A DNA stretch of 64,000 bases from Diplosphaera chodatii (lineage: Eukaryota; Chlorophyta; Trebouxiophyceae; Prasiolales; Stichococcaceae), in NCBI GenBank assembly GCA_032358165.1, contig JAALGY010000043.1, positions 1,860,001-1,924,000 on the forward strand, written 5' to 3'. A program made the translations under genes and the position numbers. This document shows, piece by piece, positions 23,392-33,079 of the stretch (position 1 is the stretch's first letter; each line of letters opens with the position of its first letter). The notes under the pieces were generated by a model, which saw nothing but the letters and a program-made list of their open reading frames with translations, had not been told where the DNA came from and searched no databases.

Positions 23392-25418
23392 ATGTCGAGC
23401 ATCCCCATAGCTGTTGTGACGGGAGCGTCTGGTTACATCGCCAGTGAGCTGGTATGTACATGCGCTACGCTTGACGCAGATCATTGCCGCCTCTTCCTCC
23501 GAAGTGATTTGCCTGTTCACCATGTTGAACACATCTCGTAACACCTGGTTCACCCTGCTTCTCAGGTGAAGCAGCTATTGGAAAAGGGCTACAATGTGAG
23601 CGCTGAATGTACACTGGAGAAAAGCATGTCACAGATTACACATAGGCCATGCGTGGTGTTTGCCAACGCTGGAACATCCCGCTGCAGGTGCGCGGCACAG
23701 TCCGCGATCCAAGCAGAAAGGAAAAGGTTGCGCATCTGACGGCCCTAGCCGATGCCTTGCCTGGCACATTGACGCTGTACGCCGCGGACCTGCTGCAAAC
23801 GGGCAGCTTCGACGAGGCCGTCAGGTGCGCATCGCAGCCCAACCACTTTATGCATGCCGTGCTTGCTGGACGGTCGCGCTTGCGAGTGCACTCGGTAGCA
23901 TGCCAACCTTGCTGTGTGCTTTGACGCTGTTCACTCTGCCCTGGCATGGCAGGGGTGCAGATTTGGTGTTCCATACAGCAAGTCCCTTTCAGCAGAACGT
24001 CCAGGACCCACAAAAGGATCTGGTTGACCCAGCGGTGAAGGTATGTTGAAAGGTTGACGGTGGCTCCGCCTGAAACCCACACAATAATGCCATCCTACCT
24101 GATCAATCCAGCCTATCACATGTATTCCGCACATGGTGTATGTTTGCTGTTGCCTGTTTAGGGGACGACCAATGTGATGGATACAGTCGTCAAGTTCAAG
24201 GACACTGTGAAGCGGGTGGTGCTGACGTCCTCGGTCGCCGCAGTCCGCAGCACCAAGTCGCCGGGTGAGGATGCTATGGTTGCAGGGTGGCAATGGTCCG
24301 TGCCTCGGGCCCATGTCAACAAGTGCGGGCATCAGTGCAACACACGCAGCTGGCCACCCGAGCAGCAGTGACTTCCTATCTATGCCTGCTTTCATGATAC
24401 CACTCACGTTGTGCTGCAGCGCCACCAAAGAGTGGAGAGCTGTACACCTGCGCCGACTGGAACGAGAGTTCAACGCTGGAAAGCGAACCCTACCCCCTGA
24501 GCAAGGTCCTGGCGGAGAAGGCGGCATGGGAGATCGCCAAGCGGGAGGGCATCAAGCTGCTCACCATCCACCCCGTGTTCGTCATAGGCCCCGTGCTGAG
24601 CACCCGGACTGACGCCACCAGCATCAAGCTGCTGACCGTGAGCGCTGCTTGCATGGGCAAACCTCGCTGGCCAGAACCCTGTCTGCACAGCTGTGATCAT
24701 GCCTGGGACTGGGCCATTGCAGGACGTCCTCGAGGGCAGAGCCACCACATTTGCGACTGGCAACCTGTGGTGCGCAGCGTCTGTGTATGATGCGCGCTGG
24801 CAACCCTGCAACCATGTCGACCTGCAAGGTACCGCTGCTCCTTGCCACAAGGCCTGCTCACTGCGTCCTGGTCACCAGGTATGTGTCGGTGCAAGATGTG
24901 GCACTCGCGCACATTCGGGCGGCAGAGATCAGCTCTGCCAGGGGCAGGTACTTCCTCGCTGCCTCGGAACAGTCACTGCCAGGCAGTCAACTTTTGCAAA
25001 TCCTGCAGGTGAGTCCCGAAAGACTATGTTGTGGCGGTTGCAGCAATTTCTTGCATCGTGGATGTGGCGTCCAAGCGTGTATCACCTTAGCTTGTGCAAT
25101 GCCGACATACAGGAGGCATTCCCGCAAATCAAGTCGCTTGCAAAGGGCGAGCCGGGTGAGCGGATCAGGAAGATCGACATCAGCAAGGTATGCAAGTCCT
25201 GTTGCAGCGGGTCCTCACAGAGCATGTGCACCTTGCGACAATGCAATGTATGCTAGCTGGGGAACGTGAGAAGGGCAGGCCATTCATGGTCGCTTCCCGG
25301 TCTGCTGCAGTTGCAGGAACTGGGCGTCAAGCCTACCTCAGAAGCATCGGCCTTGTTGGACATGGCGCGCACTCTGATTGCCCTGGGTGTTGCAAAGCCC
25401 ACATTCAGCAACGCATAA
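23392..25418 (+). CDS. Cinnamoyl-CoA / dihydroflavonol reductase-like extended SDR
   Basis: Ten exons, all in phase: 23392-23451, 23566-23595, 23688-23824, 23953-24040, 24162-24264, 24420-24637, 24723-24769, 24879-25008, 25113-25187 and 25311-25418, for 331 residues, the normal family length. The NADP-binding motif VTGASGYIASELVKQLL lies at the N-terminus, followed by YNVRGTVRDP with the basic residue preferred by NADPH enzymes. DLVFHTASPF and RVVLTSSVAAVR form the active-site side. The catalytic Tyr-x3-Lys is in YPLSKVLAEKAAWE, and HPVFVIGP follows. A late YVSVQDVALAHIRA corresponds to the usual VHVDDVA region. Algae lack lignin, so the substrate is unknown; carbonyl-bearing lipid or phenolic intermediates are possible. 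No transit peptide is visible, so it is probably cytosolic. Confidence 0.95.
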
Positions 25419-25613
25419 GTCACTCATGGTTTGCCGCCAGATGAAGGAAGGTGGCACAAGCATCAAGCCACACGCTTTAATACCAGCAAGATGGTATTGC
25501 ATTGAAATGGAGAGTTCACAATGTGGTGTGATGTTGCAACATTGTAGAGCACCTACTGTGTTACATCCGCCACTTGAGACCTCTCGTGCTAGGATGCTGC
25601 AGCACACATACCC

Positions 25614-26867
25614 GTGATCCAATCCTGCCCCCTGATTCACTGCACTTCACTTCGACGTACCCACATCCCACATTCCTCACTGTCAAGACGTTGCTCCTCA
25701 ACGCCACTGCAAATGCTCACACCGCTTCCAAGGACGGCATTTGACTGCGCGGTTGCTGGCGTGTGTCGCCCCCATCTCTTAGGTGCCACACCAGCACAGA
25801 AGCTTGCGGCACCGAGGCTACATTGCGCGCATCAAAAGCCTCGCAGGCTGATCACTGGCCCCAACAGGTGCAGTGACCACGCTGACGATTCCTCCCAGGT
25901 GGCATCGGCAGGTGGGTTGTTGGCATCGCCGCAAGTGTACGTGCAAGTGATAGCCTTCTGTCACACAAAAGCACATGTGGTGAGTGGCTGATGGTTTCTG
26001 CTTGCAGCTGACGAGTCGCTTTCAGAGCCTTCCTTGGCTGTGGATGAGGCCTGGCGCCTGCTGCTGTGCTTCAACGATGCGGACATGCGAGCGCAGCGCA
26101 GCTCGGCCACTCCCCACAGCACAACCAGGGAACAGCGCAACGCCTTGCGGCAAGCCGTGCTGGTGTGTCCAAGGGTACACTCAGCAGCCCCTCATGCGGA
26201 CAACAGAGATATGATGGCGCCGGTAACACCTGCTTTGCAGTGTGGCGTGTGCGCGGGTGCAGGTTGCGGTGAGCCAGCCCTGGCCGGAGGCTGGCTGGGA
26301 CCCCGCAGCCAGGCCCGCGCCGCTCATGCTGGGGGTGCTGAGCGGCGACGTGCGGCTGGGGGTACGCGCGCTGCGGGACTGGGCGCAGGCGCTCGGCTTC
26401 GAGTTTATCATGCCGCAATCCAGGGTGTGTTCAGAGTCGCGTGCATGCAAGCGCTACAGCCGACTGACCCTTCCGACCTGCAGCTGTAGCTTCGGCGCAT
26501 CTCACGTCCAGCTGCACTGGCTTGGTCCCGTGATGCGCTTGCAGCGGTACATACGCAAGCTGCTGATGCGCAGGTGGCAGGGCAGCCGCAGCTGAGCACC
26601 ATCACAGGCGGGGTCTACATCAAGCACAACGTGTCGAGCGCTTCAGCCACGGCATCTGACTACAGCGGCGGCCATCGTGGTGTGCTCCTACAGCTGGGTG
26701 AGCTCTGGTCAGCACCGCAGGCGGGTACTCGACCTGCACAGCTTCATGGGAATGACCATATGTGAGAGCTGCAGTGTGACGCCTGCACAGGTCAGCAGCA
26801 GATCGGGCACTTGCCACTGGGCCTGTTCGACGAGGCCAGATCAGTACCGCCACCCGTCATCTCGTGA
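25614..26867 (+). CDS. DUF1824-like protein, probably plastid-targeted
   Basis: Five exons in phase: 25614-25911, 26008-26162, 26263-26424, 26574-26697 and 26791-26867, giving 271 residues if the ATG at 25614 is used. A later in-frame Met at about 25713 is possible. The first exon is Ser/Arg/Leu-rich and poor in acids, cons​istent with a transit peptide. The rest resembles the DUF1824 family of cyanobacteria and plastids: AVDEAWRLLLCFND, EQRNALRQAV, a segment GVRALRDWAQALGFEF, then GGVYIKHN and SGGHRGVLLQLG near the end. DUF1824 proteins have no established reaction. The match is from remembered family pattern, not a search. It lies 195 bases downstream of the reductase on the same strand, with its own start. 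Confidence 0.65.
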
Positions 26868-27609
26868 GGCGAGCAGCCCCTCGTGTGGCAACTGCCAATG
26901 ACACAGGGCGTGGTGGATCATCTAGACAGAGCACCGCACCAATGCAGCAGCCTGCCCAAAAGCACAAAGGCACAGACATGCATAAGCTAGCTCCAGCTCT
27001 CCAGCATGTGGCGTCTGATCACATATTACCATGACTAGTACATGCAAACATTGTGCCGTACGCTCTCAACGGCAACCAGAGCCCATATGCCCAGCTGCAG
27101 CCCCCTGGTCCGAATCAAACACGAGGAATTGTCATGTGCTGATGCAAACGACACATGCTTCCCAGGCAAGGCAATCAGGTCTCCAATAAAACCCAGAAAA
27201 AATTGCTACATCACAGCCCCAAAAAATCACACATGCACAAGATCTGGTACACACTTGCAGGTGGTCCGGCCTGATCACAAATCGCACACAGATGCTGAAG
27301 GAAACAATCAGCAATGTCTGCCCCTGGCAGCAGACGCATGCCCAGCGATTGGTGGAGGACATGGCCGCGCAAGGCCAAAAGCCGGTTAGGTTTCTGAGAC
27401 AGCTGTCAAGTTGGCTAGCAAGATCCGCATGCGATTGCCCAAACCCCAGCCAGGTGTCCAGCAGTGCTGTGCACAGTCCACGTGCTGCTTGCAACACTCT
27501 TGTGCCGGCGCCCTATGAAGCTGGCTGCGGTCGCATTGGCGCTGGGCGTGGTCCACACTGAGACCTGCCGGTGCCACCGCGGCTTCAGTGTCGAGAGAAC
27601 GAGACCTGT
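26868..27609. other. Convergent 3' region, no gene
   Basis: Lies between the stops of the DUF1824-like gene (+) and the bZIP-like gene (-). It includes an A-rich stretch near 27180-27240 (AAAACCCAGAAAAAATTGC and AAAAAATCAC). Short frames only. Confidence 0.5.
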
Positions 27610-29328
27610 TCAGGGTGTTGCAGCAGCCTTCCTGCCGCGCGCACGTGCAGTGCGCTTGTTGGTCCCCCTGCTGCCGCTGCTCCGGCTGCTGCTGCCGCTG
27701 CTGCTGCCGGCGGCAGACAGGCCCACTGCATCGTCGGGGCTGCCGTGCGGACTGGGGGCGGGGCCGCGCCGCTGCGGCTGGTCGGCGGGCGCCGCCTCCC
27801 GCAGCACGGTGCGGTAGAACGCAGCCTCCCGGACCATCGCCTGCAGCAGCGCCTCCAGCGCAGAGTCGTACTCGCTCCTGCAGCAGCGAGCACGGGTGAG
27901 CTGAGCAAGCCGGACCGGCACTGAACAACTCAAGAGCCTGATGGAAGTCCTGGCGTGACATGCTTGGAAGAGGTGGGCCGTGCCCTCCATGGGGGTCCAC
28001 TACAGCTGTGTGCATGCACGAGGGTCGCATCCGTATTGGAAACGCTTAGGAGCTGGATGGTTGTACTGCACATGGGGCAAGGGGCGCGCCGTTTGGCGCG
28101 GGCGGCGGAGGCGGACTGCTTGTTGCGCTCCTTGCGCTCGTGGGCCTTGCGCTCCGCCTCCCCCAGGCCGGCCAGCTCCGCCGCCAGCTCCGGCGACACC
28201 CGGAAGTCCACCTCGTTGTTCCAGCCCCGCTGAATGGCTGCACCACAGCCCAGGCGCTCAGGAGCCGGCCGGTCTGCCTCAGTGCAACTGGCTGCGGTGC
28301 CCCGGAGTCATCACGCACATGCGTGGTGCCTGGCGACAAGCAGGCATATGCCCTGCAGCACAGATGCAGCGCTATGTCCACACACGCGGCAAGCTGCTAG
28401 AGCAGGGGCATTGGCAGGAGCAAGCGCCTCACCGGCGACAGCCGCCTGGACGCGTGCATGGCCCGCCTCCAGCTTGGCATGCAGCTCGCCCAACTGCGCC
28501 ACTGTCTCCACCAGACTGCCTGAGAAGCTGCCTTGATTGGTCCCGTCGCTGGTGCCGGCGGGGGGCCTGCTGCTGTCGTGGCTGCTGCCGGCATGCTCCG
28601 GCGGTATCGAGAGCGGGCTCGGCCCCCGCTGCTGGCTGGTGCGTGCGGGGTGGCGCAGCAGGGGCGGTGGTTCACCACACGCCTGCGCCGCCGCCAGTGC
28701 CGCGGCTGCAGATGGCTTGGGAGGCCGGCCAGGCCGCTGCTGCGAGCGTCGCTTGGTGGGCGTCTGCAGAGTGCACATCAAGCATGACATTGCGGTGGTC
28801 TTTCGACTGTGAGGCACGGGGTGCAAATCCAGTCCTGCACACGAGGGTCAGCAGCAAGATGGAGCAGGCACAGCTTGCTCCGTGGCATGCAGCGAGTCGG
28901 GGATCGCAAGTGGTGTGCAGGTTGTGCGGACTGCAGCCCGAACTCACCCGCTGGGGCGACAACGACCTTGCCCTGTCGAGGCCCTGCTGGTGCTGCGGCT
29001 GCTGTATCTCCTCCGCCACAAGAGGTGCGCTGATGGCGGGGGCGGATGTCTGCGCCACAGGTGAAGCACTCCGAGTCAGCTGTGCTGATCGCTCATGTTG
29101 CTTGCCTCTTGAAGCACGTGATCAAAGGGGTTGTACACTCTGCACGCATATCATGTCGTCGAACAGCACCTGGTGCAGTGGCAGCGACAGCGATGTCGTG
29201 CACATGCTGCTGACCATTGCCGGCACATCCTCCACCACTGGAGCCAGCTGCGTCACCGGGCTCGGCATCGAACTCCCTCTTGTCAGGGCATCTGGGTTCA
29301 GCACCGCCAAGCCGCCGCCCTGGGCCAT
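27610..29328 (-). CDS. bZIP-like transcription factor with AT-hook-like motif
   Basis: Minus-strand exons lie at about 29328-29170, 29053-28947, 28768-28432, 28231-28078 and 27885-27610. The start MAQGGGLAVLNPDALTRGS follows an in-frame stop. Exon 3 begins with TPTKRRSQQRPGRPPKPSAA, containing an AT-hook-like RPGRPPKP core, and later a helix LVETVAQLGELHAKLEAGHA. Exon 4 carries EVDFRVSPELAAELAGL and the basic region RKERNKQSASAARAKRR, with the N-x7-R spacing that defines bZIP DNA binding. Exon 5 continues with YDSALEALLQAMVREAAFY and a Ser/Gly/Arg-rich tail. The leucine zipper is short and its register after the basic region is unusual (see findings). It is expected to be nuclear. Confidence 0.75.
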
Positions 29329-29533
29329 TCGGAGGTGTGGCCCTCAAATTGACAGTTCATACACAATGCGTCTCAAGGAGCAGGCACTGCACCTTATCGA
29401 CTGAACACTCATTAAAGTCCATTGCTCCCGCTGCCTGGACGCACCTGCCAGGGTTGCGGTGCGTCTGGAAGGACAACAGGGCTCTGCCGCTCGCCCATCT
29501 CCCAGTCCATCCCTGCCAGGTGCACAAACAGTG

Positions 29534-31776
29534 TCAAGCTATTGCGCGCAGTGCTGCAAGTATGGTGTGTACCTGCCTTTGTAGGCTGTAGGCAATGACC
29601 GGGCCCAGTGCAAGATTTCCGTCAGGGCAACCATGCCCCAGGCACCAGCTGGCTGCGCACCGCACACTCCCCTGCTGGGGTTCACCTGCTGTAATGCCCG
29701 CCCAGTCGCGCATGGCGTCATCACCGAGTGCGGGCGGCAACGGAGGCTGGTGCTGCTGCTGCTGCTGCCAGGTGAACTGCTGCTGAGATGCCGTGAGCTG
29801 CTGCTGGGTCTGCCAGTGGCCACCAGGTAGCTGCTCCTGCTGGAATGGCTCTGCCAACCCTGCCGGCGCCAAGCCTCCTGGCCCCTGCACATGCAGTGTC
29901 CACATGTCTCGAGCTTGCACGGGATGACTGAGTGAAGCTTCGCCTGTGCATTGCGCGTGGTGCATCCTGCAGCTCGCGTTCATGTGCACATGTTACATGG
30001 GACCAGAAGAGGCTGCCCCTTGCTTGATACCAAGCTGCCTGAGGGCACCTCACCTGCGGGCCCGCTGAGCGGTCTGCAAAGTCCCCCGGCTGGCCCGGTG
30101 ACAGCGGGTCGTACACCCCCACCGGGTTGCTGAACCCTAGCGTGGCGGCCAGGCCCGGCGCCGACGTGCCCAGTGGCTGCGGCGGCACGAGGCCGCCGGC
30201 CTGCGACGCGGGCAGGCTGCCGCTGCTCGTCATGGTCTCGGCGGCGCTGAAGCGGCTGTTGGTGCTGTTGGCACGGCTGCTGAGGTCGAAGTCGCTGAGG
30301 CGGGCTGTGGCGTGGGCCAGGCGCGGGTCGAAGCCGCCGCCCGACGGCGACGACTGCGGGGAGTCGCCCACCAGCCGCCCCACCAGCTGCTGCTGCTGCT
30401 GCTGCTGCCGCCAGCTCTGCTGCCGCAGCAGGCTGGCCTCCTGCATCAGGCGATGCTGCACCTCCGGGGGCGCCTGCAGGAAGCCGGCCCGCAGCCCGCT
30501 GGCGCTGCTGAGCTGCGGGGCCTGCGCCTGCAGGGGCGCCTCCCCCAGCAGGGTGTGGTGCTGCTCGTACGCCTGCTGCGCTGCCAGCTGCGGCGCCGAC
30601 GTCGACCGTGTGGAGGCGTGCTGGCGAGTGGGCGGGGCGCTGAACACCAGCGCAGGGTACCCATCGGCTGCCAGGGGCGGCCAGCCCGCGCCGTTCGGCT
30701 GCGACCCATCCGGGGGGCGGGGGCCCACACTGCGGGGCTGCTGATGCGCCAGCTGGTACTGGTGCCGCTGCTGCAGGCGCTCGCCGGGCTGCTGTGCTGC
30801 CTGAAGGGGGCCCCACCCGGCCTGAGTGTTGGCACTGCCGCCCGGGAAGCCATGCCTGCATTTGGCGGGTGCACGGGCGTGACCAAGCGGGGACAATGTG
30901 CGCCCCACACAGCAGCTCACTACTCCACACGTGGAATGCGGGCCCCCAGCGCTAGCGGCAGGCAGCGGTGCGGGGAGTCGGGCTGTACTGACACCTGTTG
31001 AGGGTGCCGGAGCTGTGCATCTGCGCGCCAGTCTGCAGGCCACCCATGGCCGCCGGGCCGGCTGCAAAGCTGTCAACGGTTCCTGCAAGCATAATACAGC
31101 CGGCCGTGAGTGCACATCTGGGCGGCTGCCGTGCCAAAACAGTGATCACAGTATTGGTACACACATGGCTGAAGGCAGGCTTCTGGGGCAGCACGCCCAC
31201 ATCCGCTCCGCAAAAGCCCGGAACAGCCTGAGATGGGCCCCGTTGCGCGGTTGTGTGAGAAGATCGTGCTGTTTGAGCCGCTTGCACAGGACGCGCTGAG
31301 GTCGGGTCTCAGCGGGGCAGCGTGGGATGGGAACTAGGGCTCTCACGGACCGCCAGCGATCGCGACGGCGCTGTGATGCGAGCTCGCAGGCCAACGTGCT
31401 ACACGGGAGGTTGCTCGCCGATTGCAGGCCCAGGACGCCCACAACCTGCAGGTCTATGGCCCTAGTGCAACACACGGTGGAAGCACCCCGGCAGGCCCAG
31501 AGGAATGGGCTATCCTCCGGATGTTTGGGTGGCCAGACCGTTGAAACACGACGTACCGTCGAACAGCGCGCGGGGCACGTCCAGCTCGCCGAAGGAGAGG
31601 CCGTGCACCGGGTCCGTGCTTGCGTCTGCCGCGGTCCAGGGTTGCGGGGCCAAACCGCCGCCTGCCGCCGCGGCGCCCGCCGAAGCATCCGTCGGCCCAT
31701 TGGGCACGTTGATGTACGTCACCCCGGCGACGGCCAGGTGATGGACGTAGCCATCATAGCTGCTGGCCTCGCCCAT
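29534..31776 (-). CDS. Gln-rich low-complexity protein, unrecognised
   Basis: The start at 31776 reads MGEASSYDGYVHHLAVAGVT and continues to a donor near 31550. A short exon near 31080-31020 contains FAAGPAAMGGLQTG. A long exon (about 30855-30060) is Gln/Ala/Ser/Pro-rich, includes a run of glutamines near 30400 (poly-CAG on the minus strand, CTG on the plus), and contains RLSDFDLSSRANSTNSRFS and GFSNPVGVYDPLSPGQPGD. A last exon or exons (about 29910 to a stop near 29534) is again Gln-rich with QLPGGHWQTQQQ. The composition suggests a transcriptional or RNA-granule scaffold, but no domain was recognised. It ends about 200 bases above the bZIP start on the same strand, and its own start is well separated. 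Confidence 0.55.
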
Positions 31777-32393
31777 GGCGCCCGGCGAAAACCTGGGGTG
31801 CCGTCAGCGCAGCGGTGGGCGCGACACCGCGGTGCGGTGTTCGACGCCAACGCTGCCCAAGGCCCTTCGGGCGCGGGCCATGGCTGCCCGAGGCGTGGTA
31901 CGAGCCAAAGGTACACAGTATGTGCCTGAGCTTTGATCAAAGGATCCGGGCAGTGCAGGGCGGTTGTGCAGGTTGCCCAACGAGGGTCCAATGGAAATTT
32001 GCTAATCGCGTGGTTGGCCCACAGCAAGACGAAGGGGCTGCGATCCCGCAAAAGGGCGACACTCGTGCTTTGGAAAAGAGACGCCAGGCTGACTTGGCGG
32101 CGCACATGGGACCGCATCTTTTGACTTGAGGCGAGTCATGCGCATGGTCACAAAGCACTGCAATTGAGCCACTGAGGCGGAAACCCACCAGAAACCACAT
32201 CAAGGTAGGACGGACCTAACTATTGCTGGTGAAGGACCCAACTGGAGAATGAAGTGTCACTAATGGCATGTACAGTCCTCCTGAACGGCTGTCAATGTCA
32301 TGTGCTGTATGAGCAGGCGCTGCTGTCGCTCGCTGCCTGGGTGTAGACCATGAACAGCCTGGCTTGCACTCTGATGCCGCTGAGCAAGCTATA
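31777..32393. other. Intergenic, no supportable gene
   Basis: Probably the promoter of the Gln-rich gene and the 3' flank of the CXC gene. No convincing exon was seen. Confidence 0.4.
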
Positions 32394-33079
32394 TCAGCGT
32401 GTTGCTCTCGCTAAAGCACCGATGCTGGCTGCCATGTGTTGCCGCGGGCAGCCTGCTGGATGTGCTGGGTGCTGGACCAAATCAGCATCGCACACATCAC
32501 GCTCGATCTCCAGCTGCCTGAGCTCCCAAAGCTGATGGCTGTCACAGAGTTGGCAGCAGACTGTACCGCTTGCCAATGGTCCAGGCCAGCCTGCGTGGTG
32601 CACGAGCGCAGCATCAGCACGGCACGCATGCGCATCAACCTTCATCATGTGCAAGCAGCGGCGCGGACACGCATGTGTGACAAATGCCGAGGGCGCAGCA
32701 CGGTGCCAGAGTCGGGCACCTGCTGGCACAAGTGTGGTGCTGGCGGCGTCAACCTCGCTGCCGCCCCCCCGCCGGCTGCGCCGCCACATCTGCGGCCTGC
32801 GCAACCGCTGCAAAGCGGCCCAGCAGCGGTCCCCGGTGCATCGGTGCATCCTCACGCTGCAGAAAACAGCCAACCTCAGATGGCACCTGTTGACATCCAT
32901 CCCGTGCCATGCGACAGGGGATGAGACAGACGGTGTTTTGCTGTGCCCTGCTGTTGCACATGTCGCGTCCGCAATTGTGAAGCACCTTGCGCTTGCCAGG
33001 GGTGCTCCGGGTCGGCGAAGTGGGGCTACTTTGCTCAGAGGCACCTGGGCTGCAAGGCTGTCGCCGCACCTGCGACATC
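32394..33079 (-). other. Possible terminal exons of the CXC gene, unresolved
   Basis: Minus-strand segments near 33070-32990 (SEQSSPTSPTRSTPGKRK, between a CAG acceptor and a GTGCTT donor) and 32850-32750 (basic, Arg-rich) have coding character. A frame ending at 32394 is also open. They could be the last exons of the CXC protein, whose stop is not identified with certainty. Confidence 0.35.

Noticed and set aside
28795..28835. Possible tRNA-like segment (GGGTGCAAATCCAGTCC)
   Set aside because: Only the T-loop vaguely matches; no cloverleaf can be formed.
27980..29404. 474-codon plus-strand open frame
   Set aside because: It lies opposite the bZIP-like exons and runs through their introns. 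The product is Cys/Arg/Pro/Ala-rich, typical of a shadow frame.
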